DNA of 64,000 bases. Source: Betaproteobacteria bacterium HGW-Betaproteobacteria-11 (GTDB lineage: Bacteria > Pseudomonadota > Gammaproteobacteria > Burkholderiales > Rhodocyclaceae). Under the pieces are notes generated by a model. It was not told the origin of the DNA. It saw only the letters and a list, made by a program, of their open reading frames with translations, and made no database searches. The stretch is taken from positions 310,001 to 374,000 of the forward strand of contig PHCV01000001.1 of assembly GCA_002842395.1 (NCBI GenBank), written 5' to 3'. This document shows, in pieces, positions 18,150 to 26,578 of this stretch. Both the position numbers and the translations under genes were made by a program. How positions within the stretch are numbered: the first letter of the stretch is position 1; every line of letters starts with the position of its first letter.

Positions 18150-18314
18150 CGGGGAGAGGATGGCTTGCATCTTGCGCCCCAAGCGCTTCGCCAGCAAGGG
18201 ATTTTGCAGCCACATCTGGATGAAAAATTCCCTCATCTGTTCGGACTGGGCCAATCGGGCGAGCATGACATCCTCCGGGATTGCAGTGTTGGAGCGATCC
18301 TCGATCTTAGACAT
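18117..18314 (-). CDS. Small protein paired with nucleotidyltransferase
   Basis: A 65-residue soluble protein, MSKIEDRSN ... FFIQMWLQNPLLAKRLGRK, with no recognised family. Its start overlaps the stop of the nucleotidyltransferase by 8 bases, so the pair is probably translationally coupled, as in toxin-antitoxin modules. Its last codons (RRTASADFF and stop) lie inside a copy of the dispersed repeat, so the native C-terminus may have been changed. Function unknown. Confidence 0.6.
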   Translation of the reverse strand: MSKIEDRSNTAIPEDVMLARLAQSEQMREFFIQMWLQNPLLAKRLGRKMQAILSPLRRTASADFF

Positions 18315-18807
18315 TCGGGTCTTCTCCTCGCTCGATCTTCTCCAGCGCCGCGATATCGAGTCGATCCTTGGGGCGGTTGGCGATACGCTTCATGACCAGC
18401 AAATCGGCAATGGCCGCAATCGGCACCCGTCGACCGGACAGTTCGCCGATCACCGCGTTGGCGATCAAACTTTCGAACGATACTTCCGGACGCACCAATA
18501 CATCGACCACGCTGCCGCCCGCGTGCGTTTCCCGCAACGAAAAGGCCAGCATGCTCTTTTCGCGATGCCATTGATCGATCTGGCTGGCATTGCGGAGCGA
18601 GTCGATCGGTACCGGAATCGCGGGCGTCAGGCCGTGGCGTTTGGCCACGTCGATGAACCGCGTGAGATTTTCGTCATTCATCGCCAGCACCAGATCGATG
18701 TCGAAGGTGGCGCGCAGAAAGCCATGCAGCTGAACCGCCAGCCCGCCGACCAGCACATACTCGACATGCGCGTCCGCCAGCGATTGGAGCAGTTCGGCAA
18801 TTTTCAT
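18307..18807 (-). CDS. Nucleotidyltransferase of the AbiEii/MNT-like type
   Basis: A 166-residue protein with the pol-beta nucleotidyltransferase signature: GG at residues 21-22 (VLVGGLAVQLHG), then an R/T-x-DIDLV with Asp36 and Asp38 as metal ligands, and a later VVDVLV as the possible third acidic strand. Such proteins act as toxins or antitoxins that nucleotidylate or AMPylate RNA or protein, or as antibiotic-modifying enzymes; the substrate cannot be read from the sequence. The ATG at 18807 is chosen because MKIAELLQSL starts the domain. It interrupts the mshP-mshQ order and lies between two direct copies of the dispersed repeat. Confidence 0.78.
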   Translation of the reverse strand: MKIAELLQSLADAHVEYVLVGGLAVQLHGFLRATFDIDLVLAMNDENLTRFIDVAKRHGLTPAIPVPIDSLRNASQIDQWHREKSMLAFSLRETHAGGSVVDVLVRPEVSFESLIANAVIGELSGRRVPIAAIADLLVMKRIANRPKDRLDIAALEKIERGEDPNV

Positions 18808-18841
18808 GGCCACGATTCTGGTAGTTGCCGACCGGTGAATT

Positions 18842-18868
18842 AAAAAGTCGGCGTTGGCGACACGGCAA
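18842..18868 (+). repeat. Dispersed repeat, short form, right flank of inserted module
   Basis: AAAAAGTCGGCGTTGG then CGACACGGCAA, located in the 70-base gap between the mshP stop and the nucleotidyltransferase start, in the same orientation as 18117-18149. Confidence 0.75.
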
Positions 18869-18877
18869 GCGAGGGGT

Positions 18878-19369
18878 TCACAACAGCACCTCGATGCGCC
18901 GTTCGATGTAGTCGAAACCGGCGGCCGGTGCGGCATTCGGGCAGACCCCGGCGGCGGGCTGGTTGCAGGCGGTCGAGATCAGGCGGAACACCGTCGGCCC
19001 GTTGTTGGCGTCGACCGTGGCGGCGCAGGTGACGGTCACGGTGAAGGCGGCGAGCGTCGGCGCCGCCGGCACGAACGAGGCCGGCGAGGCGGGGCAGAGG
19101 CGGGTGTTGGCGTTGGCGCTGCCCACCGCCACGGCGGGGGTGCCGTAGCTGAAGTTGTAGGCGGGCGTGGCCTGCACCTGATGGACGCCCCATTCGACAC
19201 CGGCCTTGGCCGCCTGGTAGGCCCGCACGCCCTGGATGTCGAGCGCGGCACCGGTCTGCTGGCTGGTCGAGACGCTGACGATGAAGGCGCCGAGCGCGGC
19301 CAGCACGACGAGGATGAAAATCGCCGAGACGATGGCAAAACCGCGCGTGTGACGAGGAGTCGGCTTCAT
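18878..19369 (-). CDS. mshP: MshP-like pilus assembly protein
   Basis: A 163-residue protein with a short basic leader, then RGFAIVSAIFILVVLAALGAFIVSVSTSQQTGAALDIQGVRAYQAAKAGVEWG, the typical MshP/PilX-like N-terminus. ATG 19369 overlaps the mshO stop (ATGA). Part of the MSHA-like minor-pilin cluster; probably an inner-membrane or minor-pilin component. Confidence 0.85.
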   Translation of the reverse strand: MKPTPRHTRGFAIVSAIFILVVLAALGAFIVSVSTSQQTGAALDIQGVRAYQAAKAGVEWGVHQVQATPAYNFSYGTPAVAVGSANANTRLCPASPASFVPAAPTLAAFTVTVTCAATVDANNGPTVFRLISTACNQPAAGVCPNAAPAAGFDYIERRIEVLL

Positions 19370-20229
19370 GGTGTGTTGTCGATGCGGATCTGCTGGGCGA
19401 GGTTGACCCGCTCGTTGTTCTGGGTCAGGGTCAGGTTGATGAGCAGGAGGCCGTTGCGCCCGCTGGCGTTGGCGGCGTATTCGAGGGTGCAGGTGGCGCC
19501 ACCGGCGAGGATATTCGTTGTGCCGCCGGCCGGCGGGGTGGCTTGCGCGGCATTGAAGCCGTAGTTCCATTGCCGCGTCAGATTGCCCGGCGCGGCGGCG
19601 GCGTCGGGGCAGGCGTAGGTGACGGCGCGGGTGGCGCCGGGCACGACCTGGAACCGCGCATCGGGCGAGGGCAGAGGGGGCGCTTGCACGGCGAAAGGGT
19701 TGGCGGCGAGGGTGACGACATTGCCGGCGATGCTTTGCACCTGGGCGCGATTGCCGCCAGTGTAGGCATCGGCCGGTGCGTTGCCGGGGCCGAGGTTGTA
19801 GATGACGATGAAGTCGTTGGCGGCAATCGGTGGATTCGCCGGCATCGGGCCGAGCACGTCGAAGGTGGTATCGCCGGCGTTGGTGAAACTCAGAAAATCG
19901 CCGCCGGTCGAGCCATCGGTTTCATCGCGATAACGCCCGCCGCTGGCGGTCATGATGAATTCGACATAATTGACGCCGCCGGCACTGGCCACGCGCAGGC
20001 TGTTGGGCAGCGCCAGGCGCAGATCGCGGGTGAGACGGCGCAGGGCGACGTCGGCCTGGTCGGTGAGCTCGGCGCGGCGCACGGAATCGAAGTAACCCTG
20101 CACCGGCTTGTTGATGAAGACGGCGACGATGGCGCCGAGAATCCCGGTGATGGTGATGGCGACGATGGCTTCGATCAGCGTGAAGCCGGCGGTGCGGTGC
20201 GGCAGCGGCAGGGATGGGCGGGGCGTCAT
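19366..20229 (-). CDS. mshO: MshO-like (PilW-type) minor pilin
   Basis: A 287-residue pseudopilin with cleavage site AG|FTLIEAIVAITITGILGAIVAVFINKPVQGYFDS and the downstream DVALRRLTRDLRLALPNS segment characteristic of MshO. ATG 20229 overlaps the mshD stop; the open frame upstream is only a shadow of mshD. It belongs to the mshC-D-O-P-Q series. Confidence 0.87.
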   Translation of the reverse strand: MTPRPSLPLPHRTAGFTLIEAIVAITITGILGAIVAVFINKPVQGYFDSVRRAELTDQADVALRRLTRDLRLALPNSLRVASAGGVNYVEFIMTASGGRYRDETDGSTGGDFLSFTNAGDTTFDVLGPMPANPPIAANDFIVIYNLGPGNAPADAYTGGNRAQVQSIAGNVVTLAANPFAVQAPPLPSPDARFQVVPGATRAVTYACPDAAAAPGNLTRQWNYGFNAAQATPPAGGTTNILAGGATCTLEYAANASGRNGLLLINLTLTQNNERVNLAQQIRIDNTP

Positions 20230-20783
20230 GGCAGGGAGTTCGGCGCGTAACGGGTGCGATAGCCTTCGACGGTAAGGTTTTCGCCGTTGAAGCTGACGGT
20301 CACGGCGATGCGCAGCGAGGCCGCCGCCGGCACTTGCGCGGCGCCGGGGCCGAGGGCGTCCGGTACGGTGGTGATCGCGGCGCTGTATCCCGGCGGCATG
20401 GCGGTGCCGGTGATGCTGGTGGTGATGGCGGCCAGTCCGTTGTAGTCGTTCACGTTGTCGAACGGGGTCGCCGCGCCGCCGCGGGTTTCGCCGGCTTCCG
20501 GGCCCATGGCTTCGGGCGTGGCGCAGGCGGCGGCATTGATCGCCGTGGCCGCGGCCGGGTCGTCCGGGTCGCACCAGGTGAAGGTCTGGGCGGCGACCTC
20601 GTCCATCAGTCCTTCGGCGATCGCCAGCATTTGTTTGCGGATCATCGGATCGGCGCCGGAGCGCGCGGTGAGGTTGAGCACCGAGAGCACGCCGGCCAGC
20701 GCCACGCTGACGATGACGATGAAGACGATCAGTTCGATCAGCGTCACGCCACGCTGACGGCGCGCCAGGGCGTCAACGCACAT
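20226..20783 (-). CDS. mshD: MshD-like (PilV-type) minor pilin
   Basis: A 185-residue pseudopilin with cleavage site RG|VTLIELIVFIVIVSVALAGVLSVLNLTARSGADPM and KQMLAIAEGLMDEVAAQTFTWCDPDD, as in MshD. It overlaps mshC by 11 bases and mshO by 4. The +1 residue is Val instead of Phe, which is tolerated in this group. Confidence 0.85.
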   Translation of the reverse strand: MCVDALARRQRGVTLIELIVFIVIVSVALAGVLSVLNLTARSGADPMIRKQMLAIAEGLMDEVAAQTFTWCDPDDPAAATAINAAACATPEAMGPEAGETRGGAATPFDNVNDYNGLAAITTSITGTAMPPGYSAAITTVPDALGPGAAQVPAAASLRIAVTVSFNGENLTVEGYRTRYAPNSLP

Positions 20784-21306
20784 AGCCGGTCTCCGCTTCG
20801 ACGGTGATCGCCTGATTCACCGTGCCGCCGGCGACGTTATAGACCGCCCCGGCGGAAGGCTGGCCGAGGGCATTGGGCCGGCCGAGGGCATCGAAGGTCA
20901 GCAGCGCCGGCGACGGCGGACTGGTGAGGGTAACCCCATTGGGCGCGCAGACGGCATTGGTCGGCCCGCCGCAAGCGGCATCGGCCGCCGGCAGCGTGAG
21001 CTGGCGCGGGCAGGCGCCGGCGCCCAGGGTTTCCGGGGTGACATTGTCGATGGTCAACGTCAGGTTGTTGCCGGCCAGGGCGACGCAGACGATTCGGCGT
21101 TGCGCCACCGCCGACTTTCTGGCGAATTCAAGCGTGGCGCGGACCTTGTCGCGGAAGCCGACTTCGTCGAAGCCGGAAAAATTGAAGCGCGGCAGCGCCA
21201 CGGTGGCCAGGATGCCCATCAGCACCATCACCATGATCAGCTCGATCAGGGTGAAGCCGCTTTGCCATGCGGTGCGCGAAGGTTGTGGAAGGGAGGGTGA
21301 CGGCAT
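20773..21306 (-). CDS. mshC: MshC-like (GspH/FimT-type) minor pilin
   Basis: A 177-residue pseudopilin with cleavage site SG|FTLIELIMVMVLMGILATVALPRF followed by RDKVRATLEFARKSAVAQRRIVCVAL, the GspH-like fold used by MshC. First gene of the msh minor-pilin cluster. It is divergent from tRNA-Thr, and the 95 bases between them must hold both promoters. Confidence 0.85.
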   Translation of the reverse strand: MPSPSLPQPSRTAWQSGFTLIELIMVMVLMGILATVALPRFNFSGFDEVGFRDKVRATLEFARKSAVAQRRIVCVALAGNNLTLTIDNVTPETLGAGACPRQLTLPAADAACGGPTNAVCAPNGVTLTSPPSPALLTFDALGRPNALGQPSAGAVYNVAGGTVNQAITVEAETGYVR

Positions 21307-21361
21307 GCCGTGAGTCTAACAACCCGCGGATGCCAGGGCAAGGCAGAAGCCGTCTCCTGCG

Positions 21362-21391
21362 TTGCCTTTCGTTGGCGCCGAACGGTATAAT
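21362..21391 (+). promoter_or_regulatory. Sigma70-type promoter of tRNA-Thr
   Basis: TTGCCT (21362-21367) and a perfect TATAAT (21386-21391) with an 18-base spacer, ending 10 bases before the tRNA. Confidence 0.65.
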
Positions 21392-21401
21392 CCGCGCCCT
21401 C

Positions 21402-21477
<76 letters not shown>

Positions 21478-21484
21478 TTACCCC

Positions 21485-21570
21485 GTTTCACCCGATTCAG
21501 ACTGATACAGGGTGAAACAACAAATAGCCCCGAAGCCAAAGTAATATCAGGCCTTCGGGGTTTTTATTTT
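21485..21570 (+). terminator. Hairpins and terminator after tRNA-Thr
   Basis: First a 9-bp perfect inverted repeat GTTTCACCC/GGGTGAAAC (21485-21493, 21510-21518). Then stem CCCCGAAG/CTTCGGGG (21528-21535, 21553-21560) followed by TTTTTATTTT. The second is a standard Rho-independent terminator and also insulates the integrase from the tRNA promoter. Confidence 0.75.
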
Positions 21571-21695
21571 GTGTCGTGGTGTCGCAAGTTGTCTCTTGCA
21601 ATCTCAATCTAAAGCTGGTAAAAATGCGGGTAAGGAATTGAATACAGAACTGGGTTTTACCCACTTCGGCCCGCAAACCCGCATGGGAGCTAGCG

Positions 21696-22931
21696 ATGCC
21701 ACGTCAAGCGAACCGCCTGAACGACTTAGTCATCCGTCAGACCAAAGCCAGGAAGGATGCTAATGTCATCCTTGCCGACGGCTATGGCCTGCGGCTGGTC
21801 ATCACTCCCAGCAATCGCCGTTACTGGCAATTCAAGTCGAAGGCCGGGGGCAAGGAAAGCACGGCCCAGCTAGGGCTATATCCGACGATGGGGCTGGACG
21901 ATGCCCGCAAGGAAGCCCAGCGCATGCGCGACCTGGTGCGCGAGGGCCGCAGCCCCGTCGCGGAAAACAAAATCCGCAAGCTGCGCAACAGGATGCAGTC
22001 GGCGACCACGTTCGAGGGCGTGGCGAATGAACTGCTGGAGGGCAAGAAGAAGAACTGTTCCCCGGCCTACTTCAAGAAGATCAGCGGCGGCTTGCGCGCA
22101 AACCTGTTCCCGATGCTGGGGCCGCTGCCGATCCAGTCAATCGACGCCCCGATACTGCGCGAAGCCCTGCGCAAGATCGAAGAGCGCGGCGCTCTGGAAA
22201 TGCTGGGCAACGTGCGGCGCTGGGCCGGCGAAGTGTTCGACTTCGCAAAGGCGCATGGACAATATGCCGGCGACAATCCCGCCAACGCGCTGCTGCGCAA
22301 TGTCTTTGAGCGGCATCAGGGCGAACGCATGCGTGCGCTCGAATGGTCGGAGATTCCGGTCTTCGTGAAGGCGCTCGACACCATCAAGGCCGAACCGGAA
22401 ACGCTCGCCGCAATCCGCCTGCTGATGCTGACCGCCTGCCGCCCCGGTGAAGTGCTGGGGGCGCGCTGGGCCGAATTCGACACTCTGCGCGCGCGCTGGG
22501 CGATTCCCGGCGAACGCATGAAAATGCGCAAGCCCCATGCCGTGCCGCTGAGCAAACAGGTGCGCGCGGTCTTGGAGGAATTGCGCAAGCTGACCGGCAC
22601 GAACGAATATCTGTTCCCGTCCCGTGTCGGCTCCAAGGTGGCAACGCTGAGCGGCATGGCGCTGCTCAAGGCCGTGCGGCGCGCGGCGGGGCGCGACATA
22701 CACGCGCATGGCTTCCGGGCCGTGTTTTCCACCTACGTCGCCGAATCGCTGAAATGGCCGGATGCCGTCAAGGAAGCGGCGCTGGCCCACGGCAAGCAGG
22801 GCATCGAGGGCGCCTATGATCGGGCGACGCACTACGCCGAGCGGGCCAAGCTGATGCAATGGTTCGCCGATGAAGTCGACGCCACGGTGAAGGGGGCGGA
22901 AGTCATCGAATTTACTGGTGTCGCTGCATGA
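21696..22931 (+). CDS. int: Tyrosine integrase, P4 type
   Basis: A 411-residue site-specific recombinase. The N-terminus (LNDLVIRQTKARKDANVILADGYGLRLVI, QLGLYPTMGLDDARKEA) is the arm-binding domain of P4-like integrases. The catalytic domain shows Arg in LTACRPGEVLGARW, Lys/His in the KMRKPHAVPLS region, HGFR (His and second Arg), AHG, and Tyr in GAYDRATHY. It lies directly beside attL, as expected. The stop overlaps the next gene by 4 bases. Confidence 0.92.
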   Translation: MPRQANRLNDLVIRQTKARKDANVILADGYGLRLVITPSNRRYWQFKSKAGGKESTAQLGLYPTMGLDDARKEAQRMRDLVREGRSPVAENKIRKLRNRMQSATTFEGVANELLEGKKKNCSPAYFKKISGGLRANLFPMLGPLPIQSIDAPILREALRKIEERGALEMLGNVRRWAGEVFDFAKAHGQYAGDNPANALLRNVFERHQGERMRALEWSEIPVFVKALDTIKAEPETLAAIRLLMLTACRPGEVLGARWAEFDTLRARWAIPGERMKMRKPHAVPLSKQVRAVLEELRKLTGTNEYLFPSRVGSKVATLSGMALLKAVRRAAGRDIHAHGFRAVFSTYVAESLKWPDAVKEAALAHGKQGIEGAYDRATHYAERAKLMQWFADEVDATVKGAEVIEFTGVAA

Positions 22932-23650
22932 TGGACGACGACGCCCTTAACGCGCGGCTTGACGAATTACTCTGGTCTGAGCATCCAAAAATACTGGCGC
23001 GCAACGCAGCGGACTACGACGGCGTTATGGGCCAGTTGCCCGACTGGATACCGGAAAATTTCCACAATGAATTCCATGCGATCCGCAATCGCCTGCTAGC
23101 GACGTATCGACATGCCGACCTGCTGACCTACATCGCCGAAATGCGCAACAAGGGCATGCAGGGCAATCGTGACGCGGGCGAATTCGCCGAGCTTGTCGAA
23201 ATTGATGGGGCGCTTAAAGAAAAGGAGCTTGGCATTACTCCGGGGGGCATGTTTTCAGAAATTCTTCGACCACGGACACCCGCCCCGATCTGGCGGGACA
23301 TTTGCATACTCGCGCAGATTCAAGAGGCCTTCCAACTAGGCCCCGTGGAAGGGCTGGCGCTACTGACCGATACGGAGCACGCCAAGAACGCGAACAAGGG
23401 AAAGGCATTCACTCCTAAAGGCCGTGGACAAGGGACAATCCGCAAATGGATTAAGCGCCAGCTTGCGAAGAACCCGAAAATGAAGAACGCCCTGCTATGG
23501 GGGGCATTCAAGGCAAAGCCTTTGCCCGGCTGGCAGGTTATGGAGAATCGGCAAGGCAAGTATCTGGAAGGCAAAACAGCCGACGACCATATGACCTACG
23601 GCCGTTTTTCCAATGTCGCCAAAGAAGAACGCGACAAACTGAAAGGGTGA
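22928..23650 (+). CDS. Island protein of unknown function
   Basis: 240 residues, soluble, with no recognised domain. It begins with an acidic segment (MMDDDALNARLDELLWSEHP), contains an aromatic/His stretch WIPENFHNEFHAIRNRLL, and has a Lys-rich C-terminal third (KGRGQGTIRKWIKRQLAKNPKMKNALLW) that could contact nucleic acid. It starts 4 bases inside the integrase stop, so it is probably co-expressed with it. Confidence 0.65.
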   Translation: MMDDDALNARLDELLWSEHPKILARNAADYDGVMGQLPDWIPENFHNEFHAIRNRLLATYRHADLLTYIAEMRNKGMQGNRDAGEFAELVEIDGALKEKELGITPGGMFSEILRPRTPAPIWRDICILAQIQEAFQLGPVEGLALLTDTEHAKNANKGKAFTPKGRGQGTIRKWIKRQLAKNPKMKNALLWGAFKAKPLPGWQVMENRQGKYLEGKTADDHMTYGRFSNVAKEERDKLKG

Positions 23651-23733
23651 TTTTTCACGGGTTAGCGAGGGCGTGAAAGCGGCTTGGGATGATGCGACGC
23701 ATACGGCCCCGGCCGGGCACTTTTGGAGTCGCC

Positions 23734-23934
23734 ATGAAAACCCAATCATTCAACTTTGATACCGCGCCCGCATCGGCTTTGGTTACCATCGCGCAGGCGA
23801 CTGCATTGATGAGCCGCTCGCGGGCAAGCGTCTACCGCCACAACAAGTCTGGCGAGTTGCCGTTCGTCAAACTCGGCAAAAGCACGCGCATTCGCGTTGG
23901 CGATCTGCGCCGTTTAATTGGGGCAGCGCAATGA
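23734..23934 (+). CDS. AlpA-like helix-turn-helix regulator/excisionase
   Basis: A 66-residue protein: VTIAQATALMSRSRASVYRHNKSGELPFVKLGKSTRIRVGDLRRLI is the winged-helix pattern of AlpA/HTH_17 proteins that act as excisionases or activators of integrase genes in P4-like elements. ATG 23734 is preceded by TTGGAG at good spacing; the open frame further upstream is not needed for the domain. It overlaps the next gene by 4 bases. Confidence 0.8.
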   Translation: MKTQSFNFDTAPASALVTIAQATALMSRSRASVYRHNKSGELPFVKLGKSTRIRVGDLRRLIGAAQ

Positions 23935-24281
23935 TCCCCGACATCGCCGAAATCATGGCCGAGTTTCCGGCCCTGTCGTCCGCAGGTTTTCACTGCCAAG
24001 GCCGCGCTGACTACTGGAGCGATCCGGCATATTTTGAGAAATGCCGAGCCGACATATTGAGTGCGGCCTTTGCTGAGCAGGTTGATCTGTGCGGCGACTA
24101 CATCGCCTGCCATCGACTCGACCGCACGAGCAGCAGCTACTACCTAAAACATCAGGTCGAAGATTCACACCCGAGCAAATACATCGCAAACGGTGCATTT
24201 ATCGTCGCGGCAATCCGGGCTGGCTACACGCCGATACTAAACGGCTCGCCGAACCCGACCTTCCATCGGGGTGAAGCATGA
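23931..24281 (+). CDS. Small island protein, unknown
   Basis: 116 residues with three cysteines (GFHCQGRADYW, FEKCRAD, YIACHRLDRTSSSYYLKHQVE). No family recognised. It is wedged between the AlpA-like gene and the RepA-like gene with 4-base overlaps at both ends, a strong sign that it is translated. The LDRTSSSYYLKH stretch resembles short proteins that accompany RepA in small islands, but no function can be assigned. Confidence 0.65.
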   Translation: MIPDIAEIMAEFPALSSAGFHCQGRADYWSDPAYFEKCRADILSAAFAEQVDLCGDYIACHRLDRTSSSYYLKHQVEDSHPSKYIANGAFIVAAIRAGYTPILNGSPNPTFHRGEA

Positions 24282-25684
24282 TGGCCGCCGTGCTCCACCA
24301 TCCGGGTTATTACGACAACGCCATCGCCGCCCAACTTCGCGAGGATTTTCTGCTGGACACCGACGACGAAATTTTAATTCGCTGCCATGACAGGCTTTTC
24401 GTCGGCCCGCCTTGCCCGCCGCATCTTCCGGCCAACAAGCCTGTGAGCGCGAAGCCGGTGCCGCTAGACGGAAGCCTTGCACGCAACGCAGCTGCCCGGC
24501 CAGCAAGAGGTAGACATCAACCCGGCAACGATGGCGCGCCAGCGGGCGAGTATGCGCGGGACGTAAGCCTGATCCGGGCAAGTGACGTGACACCCGAGCC
24601 GATAACCTGGCTTTGGAATGGTTGGCTGGCGGCGGGCAAAATGCACGTTTTTGGCGGCGCACCCGGCACCGGCAAGACGACTATCAGCATGGGCCTGGCG
24701 GCGACCGTGACAACCGGCGGATGCTGGCCGGACGGCACCCGATCCATTGCCGGGAACGTGGTGATATGGAGCGGCGAGGATGATCCTGCCGATACTCTGA
24801 TTCCCCGGCTGGCCCTGTCGGACGCTGATCTGTCCCGCGTCTATTTCATTGCCGACATTCGGGAAGGCAACGAGCGGCGATCTTTCGACCCTGCCCGCGA
24901 TATGGAACCGCTGCGGCGCAAGCTGGCGGAAATCGGGGGCGTGCGACTGCTGATCGTTGATCCTGTTGTTTCGGCCATTGCCGGAGACAGTCACAAGAAT
25001 GCAGAAGTGCGACGCGGGCTTCAGCCATTGGTTGATCTGGCGGGCGCGATGCGCTGCGCCCTGCTGGGTATCACTCATTTCTCAAAGGGAACCGGCGGAC
25101 GCGATCCGGTAGAACGATTGACCGGCAGCCTTGCATTCGGTGCCTTGGCGCGGGTGGTACTGGTGGCAGCAAAGCATCAGGAGGAAGGCGACGACGGGCG
25201 AAACGTGCGGCTATTCTGCCGGGCCAAATCGAATATTGGGCCGGATGATGGCGGCTTTGAGTATGACTTACACCAAGCCGAACTGAAAACGCATCCGGGC
25301 ATCTTCGCATCGTCCGTGCTGTGGGGCGAGGCGGTGGAAGGCGCGGCGCGTGAATTGCTGGCGACGGCGGACGCGACCGGCGACGATGGCGAGGGCGGAA
25401 CCCTATCCGATGCAAAGCGGTTTCTTTCCGACCTATTGGCGGATGGCCCTATGAGAGCTGGCGAAGTGTTCAAGGATTCCGACCAAGCGGGATATTCCAG
25501 GCGCAGCATTCAGCGGGCCGCGAACGCGATCAAGGTTGATCGGCGTAAGGATGGGATGAAGGGCGGGTGGACGTGGCGACTTCCGCCGAAGATGCCAAAC
25601 ACCCCCGAAGATGCCGTAGATGCCAGACCTAAAAGCTTGGCACCTTGGGCACCTTCGGCGAAATCTTCGGATTGTCCATTCTGA
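24278..25684 (+). CDS. RepA-like AAA/RecA-fold ATPase (replicative helicase type)
   Basis: A 468-residue protein. After a variable N-terminal 100 residues comes a RecA-type core: Walker A GAPGTGKTT, WSGEDDPADTLIPRL, and Walker B LLIVDPVV followed by SAIAGDSHKNAEVRRGLQPLVDLA, then GITHFSKG, as in RepA/AAA_25 ATPases of plasmids and satellites. A C-terminal winged-helix-like tail (MRAGEVFKDSDQAGYSRRSIQRAANAI) is typical of these proteins. It probably drives replication of the excised island. ATG 24278 is followed directly by a second ATG. Confidence 0.82.
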   Translation: MMAAVLHHPGYYDNAIAAQLREDFLLDTDDEILIRCHDRLFVGPPCPPHLPANKPVSAKPVPLDGSLARNAAARPARGRHQPGNDGAPAGEYARDVSLIRASDVTPEPITWLWNGWLAAGKMHVFGGAPGTGKTTISMGLAATVTTGGCWPDGTRSIAGNVVIWSGEDDPADTLIPRLALSDADLSRVYFIADIREGNERRSFDPARDMEPLRRKLAEIGGVRLLIVDPVVSAIAGDSHKNAEVRRGLQPLVDLAGAMRCALLGITHFSKGTGGRDPVERLTGSLAFGALARVVLVAAKHQEEGDDGRNVRLFCRAKSNIGPDDGGFEYDLHQAELKTHPGIFASSVLWGEAVEGAARELLATADATGDDGEGGTLSDAKRFLSDLLADGPMRAGEVFKDSDQAGYSRRSIQRAANAIKVDRRKDGMKGGWTWRLPPKMPNTPEDAVDARPKSLAPWAPSAKSSDCPF

Positions 25685-25697
25685 GGAAGTGCCGACC

Positions 25698-26012
25698 ATG
25701 ACCAACAAAATCGACACCGGCATCGCAAAAGGTCTCCGTGAAGGCGTGTTCCGCGACCTGCATCCCGACCATCGGCGGCACCTGCTGACTCTCATGGCGC
25801 GGATAGGCGAGGCGAGCTATAGACGCGGATTCCAACAAGCCGACGAAGCAAATCATGCCGGAAGAGAGCTGCATTCGTGGCGTTTCAGTACTTCGCTTGA
25901 CAGGGCACCATCGCCGCAGCAAAGGTGGGAGACGACATCGCTGCAACGGCTCAAAATGGAGCACGGCGGCCCGCTGTTTGATGTCGGCTTCGTTGAGGCG
26001 TTCGATGAATAA
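25698..26012 (+). CDS. Small island protein, unknown
   Basis: 104 residues starting at ATG 25698 behind GAGGAA. Contains REGVFRDLHPDHRRHLLTLMARIGEASYRRGFQQA, predicted helical. No family recognised. It overlaps the next gene by 8 bases, supporting expression in the island operon. Confidence 0.6.
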   Translation: MTNKIDTGIAKGLREGVFRDLHPDHRRHLLTLMARIGEASYRRGFQQADEANHAGRELHSWRFSTSLDRAPSPQQRWETTSLQRLKMEHGGPLFDVGFVEAFDE

Positions 26013-26322
26013 GCGCCTTCGCCCCATTCCCTTCCCTTCCGGCAGCCAAGCCCGCCGCGACGAAATCGCCCGCATTCGAGGAACACCCCCAAGGTGGCCA
26101 TATCGACTGGCGCTGACCTGGATCACATTCGCCAACACATCCGCACGGAACAAACCCCTTCCCGGCGAACGCTGCGGAGCGCGCAATCGCAAGGACGGAA
26201 AACCCTGCCAAGCGGTGGCGCTTTGGTCAGGGCGTTGTCGCTGGCATGGTGGCGAGAGTACCGGGGCAAAGACGCCGGAAGGGAAGGCGCGGGCACTGGC
26301 GAACCTGAAGCAGAATCGCTAA
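26005..26322 (+). CDS. Small protein with Cys-rich HGG-x-STG motif
   Basis: 105 residues. The C-terminal half reads CGARNRKDGKPC ... GRCRWHGGESTGAKTPEGKARA, a motif common in small phage and island proteins, where the Cys/His residues may bind zinc. ATG 26005 overlaps the previous stop. Function unknown. Confidence 0.7.
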   Translation: MNKRLRPIPFPSGSQARRDEIARIRGTPPRWPYRLALTWITFANTSARNKPLPGERCGARNRKDGKPCQAVALWSGRCRWHGGESTGAKTPEGKARALANLKQNR

Positions 26323-26578
26323 TTCTCGCGCACGCGCGTGATTAACTCCGGTTAGTGGTCACTGTCGCTGTAAAGTCCTTCTGGTGGTATTACGCGCTTT
26401 TTATAGAATACGACACTGTGACAATTCAACGGGGCGGAAGCTGGCTGCTGACCGCTCCGCGTACTGAACCACGCCAGCGCGCATAAAACCGCGCACAGGC
26501 TTTGTGCCTTCGCTTATGATTGCCGTGCTGGCGGGGTTCCAAGTTGATACTAGATCGCAGATTTAGCCCGAGGTCGAT
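26323..26578 (+). other. Intergenic gap before the cargo gene
   Basis: No gene supported. TATAGAAT near 26402 could be a -10 element. The gap separates the tightly overlapped replication genes from the isolated secreted protein, which therefore probably has its own promoter. Confidence 0.4.

Noticed and set aside
21105-21135. Antisense similarity to the dispersed repeat in mshC
   Set aside because: ARKSAVAQRR is standard for GspH-type pilins; no inserted residues.
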